Source: Vanessa cardui
Taxonomy: Eukaryota > Arthropoda > Insecta > Lepidoptera > Nymphalidae
Direction: 5' to 3'
DNA: 64,000 nucleotides
NCBI RefSeq assembly: GCF_905220365.1
Contig: NC_061154.1
Coordinates: forward strand, 310,001 to 374,000
Of this stretch, positions 9,112 to 24,100 are shown piece after piece. Below the pieces are notes generated by a model. The model searched no databases. It was given only the letters and a program-made list of their open reading frames with translations, and was not told where the DNA came from. A program made the position numbers and the translations under genes. Within the stretch, counting starts at the first letter, position 1. Each line of letters opens with the position of its first letter.

Positions 9112-12100
9112 CTGCACAAGGGAAACGATCCGATTAATATATTGTAAAGGTTCTTACTGAAGACTCGACCCGACTAGTTTAATAGAGATAATCAGCGGCA
9201 GCTATCAATGAGGATAGGTTTCGGTTTTGATTTTATTTAAAGCCTAGTTAGTTGTTAAATATAGAAAAAGATATATACAGATAGATGTGTACATTTTAAA
9301 GAAGCCATGCATATAGTTGCACTCCTTTTGCGTCAGAGCCTGTACCACTAACGCGTCCGGGGGTTCGCGGGACTACCCTTCACCATAAAACCATCAGTGA
9401 CTGACCTCCTCTCGCGACAGCTCGTTATCGCCATCTGAATCCATCGCTCGGAACGCTAAGTCAATACTCACTTCCTCTCTGGACAGCATGTTGTCCTTGT
9501 CGGAGTCGATTTCTTTGAACACGTTGGTGGTCGGGGGAGAGTCACCGATGTTGATCAGCTCCACGTCGAAGTGGAGGGTGGCATGGGGAGGGATCACGTT
9601 GCCGGCCCCACGTTCTCCGTAGCCGAGGGACGATGGGATCGTGAGTTTACGCTTCTCGCCTGAAACACGGAAGCACTGTTACCTCAAGGAACAAATGACA
9701 CGAATGACGACGACACGACCGTCGCTCATTTACAATCGCGCCCGTTACCACCAGCTAAGCAATACCTGCAGGTCGCGAGTGTACGTGTGCGCGTTACGTG
9801 CGTTAGTTTAAATATTTAAAATCCAATAATATCATGTTATCCTCAACAATCAAGCGTTCGATTCATCGACAATTTAAAACCATTTTAAATTCCGTTCGCT
9901 CTGGCCCACAACGGACGCGACGGCTGGCCTGATGACTCTTCATGAATAGTTATATTCGCTTAAAGAAATCATAATTCTACGTTTTTTCCTTATTTACTGC
10001 ATACTGACTCGGCATTAATTTTCTTTTTAATTGAATATTTTTAAAGGTCTTTATATAGGATGACTTTGTTTGAATATGATTTATTTCCTAGAAAAACTTG
10101 TAAGCATATGTGTTTAAAGATTAGCTTGAAAAAATATACAAATTTTAAGGCTTAAAGTGCATATGTAAGTTGGTTTCAGAATTTTATTGGCTGGCGGTTT
10201 GAATGTTTTCTATCTAGCTTCAAACTTTATTGCGTTGCACTTGACCCTTTGGCTCAAGCCCAGCAAGAAAGTCCGCTTATGAACTATTTAAAAAATATAT
10301 ATGCCTTAATTGCATGTGAACCAATGTACCAAAGTTTACAAACGGGTTAGATGGAAAGACGGCTTGGTTTGTGACGATTTTTTTAAATCAATATGTATTT
10401 ACAAAGCTGCAAACGGAGACATTGTACCTACGAGCTAATTTTTTTCGGTCTTTGCTTTTAGTAAGGAGTAAAGTATGGGGAGCTTATGTTAAAGGATTAT
10501 TATTAGTGTAATTTTCAATTATTATTAATTATATATAATTATTCTACATCAATTAGTGTATGAACACTCTAAAACAACGAGTGCAGTGCGATCATGTATT
10601 AGACACCGCCGGGTGTTGTCGCCAGTAATTATAACTTGTCACGGCGGCCACGTAGTTCAACCACTAGTTAACACAGCAGATTCCGGGAGCAACAAGTTTA
10701 GTTTTGCTGTTTTCATGATTCCCTCTCACTTCTGTACACAACGATGCTTACGAAACTTCTCACAATGAGCTTCGGTGTAGCTTCGAGCTAGTTAAATTCA
10801 ACATGCATGAACAAATTCTTAGTCCGGGGCGTGAGACTTACAGCCAGATTTAATGTGACAAACGAATTAATAAAAACATATATTTTGGCTAATTGCATTG
10901 GGCCGACCGTGTACGGGTCCTTTCAATATTACTTTAATCATATGAGATATTCCGAGATTATTAACCCTAGCATACATTATTACCAGCAAATTACTCTTCC
11001 ATTTAAACAGTACATTGTGTATTCCAACTAGGAAACAGGAGTTATTACAGAGATGAACGGCGATCTCATTACCGTTGTTACACGAAATGACGCGGCAAAG
11101 CGGTAAATATTACGCAAATGACCCTCGCGGCAGCCATCGCCGATCGCTTTATTAACTTCACATTCGGCAACAATTACAGTTTTCCAAACAAAAATGCTTT
11201 CGTACCAATTTATGTGGTTTGCTAAAAGCAAAAATGCGCGTTCCGATCTCGACGCTTTCTTTCTTACTGTAAAGGTATTGATAATTTTGTTTATCTTTAT
11301 TACTCACACGTAAACAGTAAATAAAGCAAATAAACTCACCGACGCACATGTCGAGAAGACCTTGGTCCCAGCCCTTGATGACTTGGCCGACTCCGATCTG
11401 GAAAGTGAAGGGCTGGTCGCGGTCGTAGCTGAAACAAGAACGTCCTTTTAAATTGACTTACAATTGCACTTTGTATTTATAAGACTGCGGAAAGGAATCG
11501 AGAACCTTGTAACTTGTATATACACGTCTAGATTATATTATTATAGCAATTTATAAAGTAATTAATCGACTAAAGTATTACGACTTGTTCACGTTTCATA
11601 TTCGTCGCTAACCTAGAAGAAGTGAACATTGTTAGAATAATGTTGTGAGCATTACCAAAGATAATAAAATAAAATACCTCAATATAATGATATAATCCAA
11701 ACTTTCTATTATAGAAATGGCAGAAAAGGAGCACGAGGGACGACACAATATATTTTTTTAACTTAACTCAACAGAATATGCGAAAATAAGTGATACTCAA
11801 TGTACTTGACAATTAATTAGAATTGAAATAATTTTGAACTAGCAACATTATTTATTATCATCAGGGGGCCTTATTGCCAGTCCACTTACCTATTGTAAAT
11901 ATTTTTTTTTCTTGTAATTAGGACGAAAAACCCTCAATTTTTTCGTCGTAGGTGGGAAACGACCAAGATGCTCTACTGATGGAAAGTAACTTTCATGGAT
12001 ATTTATAACAACGATGGCCTATGGCAATGGCAATGGAGTATTGATGCATAAAATATTCTGTGCATTAAAACAAAAATGTGAACCTGAATGAAGATTGGAG

Positions 12101-15100
12101 CCGTGTTTCCTATCGCCACACGCAATCCCGTTGGCATAACTAACATTAAAATAAAAAGACTCCGAATTTTAGATCCACATATCCGGCTCCGTAGCTACGT
12201 TCATATTATTTAGATTTTTGGCAGCGAAATTGTTGCCTTTGTTCAACTTTGATTGGGCACTGGTCATAAGTGATGCCTCCTCATTTTTAGAGAAATAGAT
12301 TTTTGGAGCGTCGGTTTAGCTGGCGGTTGTGTTCTTTTAGAAAATCCGGTGGAGGAAGTGAAATCAAAATATAAATAGACAATATTTTATGCATATTTCG
12401 AACTGAAACAGAGCATTTAGACTGACTGAATGTAGTTTGTCTTATCGTTAATATCGTCACTAGTATTCAACGTACTGAAAAGTAAGACGAAGTTGCTACT
12501 TAATAGAATGAACAGACAAATTAACACACTTGCATTAATGCTATGAGCCACTGGCACTATTTATATTATTTTAGCGCATATTGTCCATATATTTGGGCGA
12601 TGTGCCTGAACATCAGATAAATCGGCTCGGAATAACGCTATTACATAGGCTTTTGTTTGCAAGTAGTTTGCAGCGGCCATTACGGCTTATCGCATTCATA
12701 ACTGATTTGCTAACGCACCATAAATAAATTCAGAAGCATTCTTGGGAAATGTGCTGCGAATAAGGCGTCGGGTGTTTTTACACGGTCGTTAAAATTAGCA
12801 CGCGCCAATTTACTTAATTAAACTTAAGGAAGGCGGGGTGGTCAGAAGATTACCCGTTCCAATACGTACCGACTGGACACATTTGTTCAGCTGTGGGACT
12901 TTCGCATTAAATTTTTACCGGCAAATACCGGTCTGTGGTCTTTGCCCGTTTAAAATTGAAAATCTTTTCAATCGTATCTGTTTAACGTCCTAGTTGTTGC
13001 CGTTAAAATACGTAAGTTCGTGTTCTTGTTTCAAACTGCGACAAATGAACCGTGTTCAAAACTGTCTAAATCGTACGAAGATCCGTTGAAACGTAAAGGC
13101 GTGACTAACTAACTAACTTTCCCATTCATATAACCAGGTATTAAAGTTAGTAAATAGCTTTGGAATCATTAAGTAATAATAATGGATTCGTTACGTATCC
13201 GTTTACTTTTTTGGCAGAGGTCGTGATATTTCTTAGCAACGTATCTTTCAAGACGTGTGAGGTTCTATCAACTTCCAAAGTTGTCAAGTTGCTTTTGGTT
13301 TTTTTTTAAGGAAAATATCTTTTTACTAAATTTCTAGCTGTGATTTGAGATATCGGGGCCTGCAGAAGCGTACGCGGCCACGAGACTGACTACACAGTAG
13401 CTGTATACAAACTGTAGACAGTTGCGATAGAAATCCGACAGTTATTGTTCTTATGAAAATGAAAACGTCCTCTAATTGTATATTAGTTTCATAATAATAA
13501 TTGTTAAACGCAATCACTCCGACAGCGGCAGATCCTGAGAGGTTATTACAGATAATAACTGTGTTTATTGTATGAATCTCGAAACGCCGTTCAGGCATTG
13601 TACCAGACTTAATTAAACCCTCCGCGTTCTATTTTGCATAGTAGCCGAATTACCGTCTAATTAAAGTTATACGCGAGTGCTTACATGTCCTCGCCTGGAA
13701 AAGTCTGAGCCGCTAAACGAAGTCGTAGTTCTTACAAATATTGTAATCCTTATATCACAACGTCACGTTTCGCAATATTGTATCGGGAGACAGATAATTA
13801 CTAGAAAACAGAAATGTGATTATGAAAGGCTAAATGACGGTCGAGGTCGAGATTTACAAAAAAATATCCAGTAAACCCTCCCTTGACTTCGATATCTTCG
13901 ATGTTCGATAGCATATTTTAATTTCTCTGAATGAGATCATGTAATACGTTCTGTATACTGCTCGATATATCGTTAATGATGCATGCGTGATGCAGGCGCG
14001 GGCCTCGACGGAATAATATCATGTATTGATATTATATAATATTACAGTATCGATTCCGATATCCCGCGATTAATTGAAAAGATGAAATCTTTTATGAACA
14101 GTTTTAGTACATGCGATGAGCCGACCAGTGGGTGTCGTGAGAGCCGACGTAAACTTCAGTGAGCGGAGAGCCTTGCGGAAATGACATTTCAGTGACTTAT
14201 TTGCGAGATCTTGTTATTATTTTGAAAGTCGCCGCATAAATTATATTCAGTAAAGTTCAAGTACGAAGAAACAAGTACAGAACAAAAACAAACCAGACCA
14301 TAACAAGAACCACTAAAACTTGCTACATTTTGTACACTTTACTAGTTCATATTTACATTGAACGATCAATTAAATGTAAGGTGGTTACTTTTAATTAAAC
14401 CTTGGAAAATAGAAATAAACTAGTAATTAAGAATAATATCATCATTATGCTTAAAGAAATGCGCGACATGCGCAATTTATTTTCGAAATTATTTACGTTC
14501 TGATATAATTTGGGATATAAATATTCATAAATAATTATTTTGGTCAACAATCTCTTGGAGGAGCGAGAGTTTCGGCCGCGTCAAATACTTAGGTACCGTG
14601 AGTCGCTTCCTGGTACGGGCGTGTGCATCGTCACTCGGCGACGTGTTCGTAGAATTAGTGACCTATCAACTTTCTCTCCTGCCCGCGGAGTATCCGCATA
14701 ATATCCTCGTGTTACGTGCGCCGCGCACACGACGACGTGTAACGACTCTTGCAATGTTTAAACTCGTGACATTAAATTTCGTTGCATCACCCATTCGCCG
14801 TGTAAATATTCACGCAGTTGCTTTTGTTTAATCACCGCGAGAGAAAAGGCGCGGCTCAGCGAGAAGCAGCGATTGCGACACGTAGCGTGCGACGCATCCT
14901 TAATTAATATTATGAATGTGAAAGCTAGTTCTCGTAAGTCCTGCTTTGAAGCTTTAGGTAATATCATTTAATTTCGTTAATTGATGAACACAAAGGGTCA
15001 GACATGATATCCGTTTCTAAAAAGCGAAAACTAAAGGCAAAATACTCTTTTAGATGAATTATTTTCACCGGAAATTTTGTTAAGATCGTGTCATTAGATT

Positions 15101-18100
15101 TAATTACGCCGATGGTAGGTGTAAGCCCGCGAGGCGCCAGACGTATCTTTGTCTTAACTGAGGGCGCGCGGGGTGCAATAATGATCAAGTCACAGACCAT
15201 CTGCGGTCTCTCACCAGCGTACGTAACTTCAAGTGAGTCATTTTTCGATCCAACTACAACTACCTATAACCCATTATAGGAAAATTTCATAAGTATAAAA
15301 CAAGTAACATTTAAAGAAATGTCTGTTTGGTCCTTATTACGCCCGTTGTTTGATTTTAACGATAAATTGCGAAGACGATGCAAAAGAATAATTGTAGAAA
15401 ATATAGATTGTGAATTTGAAACGTGTTAAAAGTCATCACAGTCGCCCCGAGGGACGAAGCGTCGCGCGGCGCGAGAGGAGCCCAGCGGAGCCCGGCCCGA
15501 GGAGAGCGGGAGCGAGCGGCGGCGGCCGTTATTTATTCAATAATATACATTAGCGCACGAATCAAGAATCAAGTGTTCCTTTAGAAGAGTGCAACATACA
15601 TTTTTTAGCATTAATAAAGCGGCGAGCGACACCGCAGCGAGGTGCGCGGAGATAAATCTTCCACGTTGGATAACACACTTATGTTAGATTAAACTAAAGT
15701 AGATGCGGCGCCAAACCGTATTAGTTGTCCAGTTAACCGCACTAAAGCAATCGGCGGCGGGTTTGTATGTATGAATGAAATTACAGTTGTTATCGCTATC
15801 GCAATCGATAAATACTAAACATTTCCACCGTCGAAAATGATCGAACCGCCCGTGCATAATTGTCGAACCGAACGGATTAGAGAGTTATTCTGCAAGCATG
15901 TTTTAATTGCATTGTCGGTTACCGCAGCCGACGGACCATCATTTATTTCCAATAAAATTTTCTTCCCAATCGAGACAAGTATGCTCATTTAGACATAGCG
16001 AATGTCACAATACAAAACATTTCACTGAAATATTTTCGTATTCCTCTTTTTGTTTATATAATAAAATATTCCTGTATTTAACATCATTTCATATTTATGT
16101 TATATACCTACTAATAGAGTCCGTAATATATTATATGTGCGAGTATTGAATCAGCGAGGCCGCAGTGTAAAGTGTTGCTGTAAGTTAATTAAAATATTCT
16201 ATTGACAGGATACAGAACACGATAATCATTATAATGTATATATCGTACATATACAGCACGTATGTAACACGTGAAGATTATAAGGTGTGTTTAAAATATA
16301 ATATCTATCGTATAGTCGGAGCTATATATGTTGTGTAAACAAAAGATTCTTATTCTTAATAGACGTACAGCACCACAGGACACTGTGAAAGTGAGGTCAA
16401 GAAAGTTCGCGAATCGAAAGTGAGACGTCACGCGAGAGAGGTGAAACTATTGTTAGAGCTCTCTACGCGATAAACGGCCGGGCAATATTTCCTCACTCTA
16501 GATTTTAACTAGAAACGGATTGAATAACATTGCCGTTAATATTTTATCAATCTATTAGGAACGTACGTGACAGATCGCTGTCTTGTAGTCATAACCGCGA
16601 AGGCAGCCGGACTGGCCGACCGTATCTCCGTATCTGCATGTTTAAGGTTAACGTATAAACAAATGTACGATGCAAATACTGAACTACTTGGGCAAACTCA
16701 AGTTGAGACTACGTAATACAAGAAATCTTCTCCCTAAAATATAAATTTCGAACCGCGGTGGTAGTCTATACATTTATATAATCTTGCGATTCACTAGTGC
16801 CCGTGAGAGCCTATTTGAATGGAGTCGTAATTTAGATTTTTGAATCATATAAAAAATTATAAAGAGATAGTATTTTAAGCTTAACAAGGTTATATATATA
16901 TAAGCAGACGCTCTAGAGAAAGAACAGAACATCAGTCAAGCCATTACATTTTTTGAAATTATTACGTTTATTTGATTGGTATTAGAAGTTGACGAGGAAT
17001 GTGCATTGGTATGTAATAAAAATTATTTTCATGATTAAGTTGACGTCTATTCAAATAAAACAACGCCGTATTAGATTGAACTCAGCTTTTATACTGATAA
17101 ATAGGATATTCGTCGAAAATCTATAAACGTATTATAAATGTGAAAGTAACTCTGTCTGTCTGTCTATCGACAAACTGAACCGAATTTGATGAAATTTGGT
17201 ATGAAGCAAATTTGAAATCCAAGAAAAGACATTGTCTACTTTTTAACCTAATACATGGAAACCAACACCCTAAAACGCGAGAGACTACTAATGAAGTTAT
17301 AAAACTTAATAGATATATATTAATTTTCGACGAATATCCTCGAAATTAAACTTCGTTCGGTTAGATATTTCTAGGAAATATATAAAAAAGCCGTCTTCGC
17401 CTGTATGTATTGTGAAACACATGCATTGAACCGACGTAGACGCTTAACGTACGAGCCAGTATAAGCCTATAATAGAAACTCTTGTTCCGAAGCGACACAT
17501 TTCGTCTCCACCGCCGACGGAGTCCAAAGTATGACGACATATGCGTTTGGGTATGATTGTTACGCCGAAGATCTGTCGCTGCATTAAATATTCCTCGAAA
17601 TTTTAATCTCATACATTATGTTATTGACAGAGACGAAACGGCATGGAAAATGTTATCTAGCCTTCACTCCAAAAAAAAAAAAATCAAAATCAAAATAAAC
17701 TTTATTCAAGTAGGGTTTTACAAGCACTTTTGAATCGTCATTTTACAATTAAGTGAAGCTACCACCGGTTTGGAAAGTAGATTCTACCGAGAAGAACCGG
17801 CAAGAAACTCAGTAGTACTCTTTTTTAACATTTAAAAAATACAAAGTCATGTTAATTATATACAATTATTTAAATTAATATATCCTGCTTGGAAGTCAAC
17901 AGGTATTAACTCCGACCTGCGGACGCGGATACATAAAGTTAGTATTTAAAAAAAACTGCTATAGATTGGCGGGCGAGCATATGGGCCACCTGATCGTAAA
18001 TGGTTACTACACCACCCACAGACAATGGCGCTGTAAGAAATATTAACCATTTCTTTCATCGCCAATACGCCACCAACCTTGGAAACTAAGATGATATTTC

Positions 18101-21100
18101 CCTTGCGCCCTTGCGCACAGAACCAGAGAAGCAAGTTTAGCTAAATCAAACTAAGTTAATAATTGTACAAGGCGAAATCGGGGTCCTTAACCAGTACACA
18201 ATATTTTTACTAGAGAGGTAACACTCGTATTGAAGATCTGACTTTACATTCCAGCTGAAGAGAGATGTTGTAATTAAATGGAAAGAGTAATTCAGTAATT
18301 GCTAGCAAGTAGTTCCAGCTGCGAGTTTACAGCGCGTTACTACTGGTTTTAATAACTTAGAGCTCCTGAGAGCCTCCAGCTTCTGATTTCAATGGGATTT
18401 GAATTTGTGTATGACTATCAGAGAGTGGGCCGAGTGCGCTGCGTTGCTCCCGTTCACTAGTATTCTAACTCTTTAGGGAAGTTCCTCAACATAAGAGCGC
18501 AACGGAGGAAGCGGGCGGCTTGACCGAGTGCTATGAAGAGTTTTAATTTTAAAGTTTTACTTCTGAATGAAAACCGCTACACATGCGAACTGTTGGTGTG
18601 TTTTCAAACTCATCAAACTATCAGTCATTTTAATTTCAAACAAACGGAAACTACGGGTTGAGTTACCATTACTGAGTTTTAAAGTACTATATCGAAAATA
18701 CTTGAAATCTAAATCTAAAATATTTAGACAATTATAAAGCAATTTTAGGTTAAACCAAATAGTGTATTATTAATTTAAAGGCCGTAATTTCAGATATGAA
18801 TAACCAGCGTATAGGATATGGCGCTTGAGTACACAGTGCCGAGGAGCAAATTTAATTAAATTAAAGAGCGAACATTCGACGCCGCGCGCCGGTGCATTTA
18901 GCTATTCGCGCGCATTCGACATCCATCGGAAATGGGATCCACAAATTATTCGTGTTCTCGCATAAATGTCCAGAAGCGCTTATTAATTCGCGTCGCAGAA
19001 AACTTGTTTAATGAAACATTCAATTTCTAAGCGAATACCATGAACGGTGAAAGTGGTAGGGTCGGTCGGCCGTCCGGCGGTGTGTCGGCCGCCACCCGGC
19101 GATGAGCAGTCATCGATCGGCGTCACGAGTACCGTCACTGTCATCGTTCATTGTTCGTTTAGTCTACGAAACAGCAGATTCTACACATTTCATTTTTGTA
19201 TTATTAACATAATTAATACATTAATAGGCTTTTGTGTGTTCCTCATTCTAATTTCGGTTATTAATTCACTCTGATAACATTATGCAAGTGTGTTCTCGGG
19301 ACACACTCGGCCTCGTCTCCGTCTGCGACGTTCGCGGAGCCGTTCACGAGCTGCTGAATTATTGAACTATAATCAAATGAAAAGCAGTATCCTGCTGGTG
19401 GCGCTTCGATAACAATGTCGCCGCGGTAATGGCGACGAGGGGCGGTTTGATACTGACATAAATATTTAGTAATCGAATTATTTGATCCGTTATTAATAAG
19501 TTAAGCAATTATTGATTTAGCGTTATTTAAGTTTGAAATTTGAATTCCTTCACAAAAATTCGATCAGTTTCATTAAAAGGTAAGTAAATTCGTAATAGGA
19601 GCAACGTATTAACTATCACTTAGTTTTCACTTAATATTGCTCGGTTCACGACTTCTAGGTTTTTATTCAAACAAACGAAGTCGAAAAGCCGCTATGAAAT
19701 TGAGGCATCAAATGGAAAGTGCAAATAAATAATTGTATTTATTTCGAACAAGTTGCATCACGTTTCGCAGAGAGGCGAGCGGGCGGGCGAGCGGCGGGGT
19801 GAGCCGGCGCCCGCGCGGTTGCTGGCGTTGAATTTTTCACACCCCCACACTCGCGTGATACTTAATAATATATCAGACAGTCTTCGACACATCTCAAAAT
19901 ATAAACTTTGCTCAATTTTAAACATAATACTTTCATCGGAGCGAGCTCTTGTTATTAATTCCGAACGTTTCTTTTATTATCGAAACCACTTCGACGATGA
20001 AGTTTCTATTATCCGCAACTCTATCGCTGTCAGTTTCAATTTAAGTTGCAGTTGATGCGCGGAATAATAAGGCCAGTGATTCCATTCTCGAGCCCCATAG
20101 TAAGTCGCATCGCAGCTTACAACAAACACTGCCCAGTAGCGTAAAGGATACATCAAGTTAATAACGTGATATAAATAATACTAATTACTCCTATCGGAGC
20201 AGAACATGATGCAGTTTCGTCAGATATAGTAACAATATGCATTATTTTTTAAACAGTTTCTGCATCGACAAGTTAGGTGAACTATTTAGTATCAAATAGA
20301 GGTTCCTTTTATTCCTGATTAATATAAAATGAGCGATGGCGTCTACTTACAGTACGATAAATAGCCTCTTTGTTAGTCTCAATTAAGAGATGTTGGGAGA
20401 CAACCTGTTGGAACATTAACTGACACACGCCGCAACAACCAAGAAGTTAGAGAGAGGATAAACTCAACTCTGCTAAAAAGTGTATCAAAATTACGTAAAA
20501 TATCGAACTCGCAAGTTTTGGTAAACTGTGTCAGGTGTGCTTAGGTAACTCAAACTGACTATTTACGCTGTTAAAACAGCTTACATAGTACACATAGCGG
20601 TATAGTTTATATAAAAATCAGAATAAGTCTTGGGGAGTCCGCGGCGGAGGCGAATGTGAAATATTTAGTCGGGAGTGGGACGACTCCGAACGAATACTGT
20701 GCGAGAATCATTTCCCGAAATTTATGAATTACATATGCAGTGCTTACGTACGGAATAAACAATGTCGCACGACTCCGCAGGCCGCCGCGATATCTTCATT
20801 ACGAGGTTATATTCATATTATAAATAACATACCATTGTCGTGTATTATGGGGAATTTTATTACAACTGTAATAAATATAATAATAAGCTATTAATATATG
20901 ATCACAAAGTATGACACCTAAGTTCCTTACCCGATGATCGGTTTGTATTGAGACCGGGGGTATCCTCATATGTAACGAGTCTCTGAAAATATCAAATGTA
21001 CGCCTAACCACCGAACACAAACCACTCGGCTAATGATTTAGATAATTTTTATTTTTTAAATCCTCTCATATGTGGAAAGTGTTCTGTACTCATACGTTTA

Positions 21101-24100
21101 TTTATAAATATTAAATGCAAAGCGCATGTATCACAATGACGATTATTTTTACCATGAACATAAGTATTTACCTTTCTTTAGTTGAATTGTAAAAGCTATC
21201 ATCAAAGTAGCCATGTCGTGTCATTTTAAGGAGCGAGTTTAGTAACGAACACGTATAAGAGCCACAATAGCCGGCGCGATAACACAGCGATGAATTTTTA
21301 ACATCACGGTTAGTGTAGGAACCAGATGCTTCGAACTGAGACTACGCCAAATTTAATATTTATAGCCGGCAACACTCCTTTTTGTAACGTTATGAGACAT
21401 CGGGTAACAATTTTTCCAGTTTTGAGACTCGACGTATGTACCGCGACGTTTTAGGATTATAATCGAGCAAAGTGTTGTCTTGCTTTTGTCCGCATCAGGC
21501 CGTACGAGAAATAAATCTAGCGACTGTCGAAATAAACGACAGTCGTTTCGTGCCAGCCGATTCAATCTTTTAATTTAATGTACTACAATCAAAAGCTTGG
21601 GGTTTTAACTTTTTCCTACAATATTTATTTGAGTCAGTCTTCACGATGACGATTGTATCCAACAATGTTCCGCCACAATATAACATAAGGGCCTGCATAC
21701 ATTATTTATATATTGAGTTACAAATGTTACATAATGGCATAAAATACATATGATAAATGATACAAAAACCGGAAACAATTAAAATATAATTTCATTTAGT
21801 GTTAGGTGCTTGAGATTTGATTTTCTGTTTAATCGTTGGCGAATTATTTGCGTGTATAGGAATTCAAACGAGTAATAAAATAGCTTACGTTTAAGATAAC
21901 TTTTTACCAGACAGTAGTGGCGGTACGGCGGTATGGGCGTGTCTGTGCTTCAGTTGAAGCGGCTTTCTTTACAGAATTTGTTCAGTAGTGTTAGGGTTAA
22001 TACTTAAAAAAGTCAAGTTGCTCTCTTTTGAACCCTCGAGGCGTTCTCTTTATGAATTCTTTTAAACGAAATTTATGAACTTCTTTCGAAATCACATTAA
22101 TAAGAGAATGAAATGTTTTGTCTAGGATTTAATTTATTAACCTCGATAAGTCCACAACTCCTTATGAGATTTCATTTCGACGAATTCTTTATGGTTTAGT
22201 CTGGAACCATTTTTATTAACTCTTTGAGTTGAATAAATAATACGCTGCAACAGTGAATATGCAATTACTCGTAATGACGAGTTGGCAAATAATAGAAATC
22301 GGCCTCCCCTTATACAACGACCGCCGTAAGTAAATAATATGCGCGTTGTTTGTTTGTCTTATTTTAGCTTTTGAACTTTAAGTTACGAATGAAAATTCAC
22401 ACAAAAATGTGCAGAGCGCGTTGCATTCTGATGTGACATTATGTGTCGCAGCCCGCCCCCGCCCCGCCGCCCGCAAGTAACCGCAAAATAAACGGGACTT
22501 CATCAAAACCGAAATCAATTTCTGATCGAATCTTGGGACACTGCCCCGGCTCTTTATTTTGTATTATTGTTTCAACGGACGACAGTAATGTTCAAAATAT
22601 TGTCGAATGGCACAAGTACGATGAATTGAAATCCTGCGTATTGTTTTAAAGAAAAATAAATTACTCATACTAATATTTTTTTTATATTTAAACAAAGCCA
22701 ATTGTTTCAGTAATCAAACTATTGTGGTCGCTGTGAGCGCTATCAAATATTATTTATAAACTTGGGTGATTCCAATAAACTAAGTTTCATTGAATGTTTT
22801 TGTAAAAACAAATTAATGATTAAATTTGCTTAATGTCCTTGTAACTAAAAGGTGGTCGTATGTTTTATTTAAAGCTGCACCGAATTAATAAAGTCACTTG
22901 TGTACTCTCGATTCGATTTTATACAAAACACGCTTGCTTTGTTTCGTTCCGTGTACGTGTATTGAAGCCTTATTTAATTATACGGTCGTCCATTATTACC
23001 TAATTAGATTAACTATCGGATATTACCAAACACAACTATGCACTCTACTTTTCGACCGGGTTAAAAATATTCCTTGTCCTCACCCCTCGGCCCTTACCCC
23101 TCATCTATTACGCATTTAATATATGGCACACATTCGTGAATGGGGAATGTGAAACAAGCTTAGACTCGTATTCGCTGCGAATACTACAATCTACGCATAA
23201 ATTAATACCATTAATGAGCTGTATTGAGAACGCTTCGGAGACAGCTTATAGTCAGCGGTGTTTTAAAAAGCGACTGTCAACGTTCGTTCCGAGGCTCGCA
23301 AGACGAGAGTAACTTTATCGTTTGCTAACCGCTCTCCGCCACTAACAGGATTACGAGCGGGATTCACAAAAGACTTTCAAAGATCCCAATAAGCTTTGTA
23401 GACGTCCTCCGGCTTACATACCTACACGTGCAGGCACGCACTGACCAAGAGGAAAATAGCTTCCACAATTTTATAGACAAGCACTTTTAAACCTTTTGTC
23501 CTTGCAACAATTTCATCTTCAGCTTATTGAAAATGCAATAAAACCGTTTGCCTTACAATTTCTTCTACTTCAAGTCAAACTTGGATTCATTCATACACGT
23601 ACACACGAATCGCCCGCCGTTAGATTTGCTTTTAACTGGCCAGGAGTTTGAGTCTTCAGTTATGAGTTACATGTCTGATAATCCTCTGTGTCAATCGTGC
23701 GATTAGAAAGGCTTTTCTGAGGGAAGGCCAAAAGTTCACACTTTCCTAAACAGAAATAAAACTACCAATTTTATTAATTAATAAAATAGTTATTAATTAA
23801 TAAAATTGGCAGTTTTATTTTATTCTATAAATTTGTGTACAACATTTTTTCAAATGTTTATTGAAACGAAAATGTTTAAAACCGAGCAACCGCCGAGCCA
23901 CATATAATAACCTCTTAAGGCAGCAACTCCATTAGCGGAGTACGTTTAGTTGCGGATCTCATGAAATATTCTATTATATATCAGTTGCAATTTCTATTTC
24001 AAACACACCTAGCCCTGTTTGCGGTCGCAATTCTCTCGAAGCAGTCGTCACGTCCGCCGTGCACATCTCGAAGAACGAAGAACGATGCATCTTCTGTATT

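Noticed and set aside
9407..9435. The second EF-hand block as an independent cassette exon
   Set aside because: The space between the two blocks is only 16 bases (GTGAGT to TTAG), too short for an intron, so an extended exon with two donors is the simpler reading.
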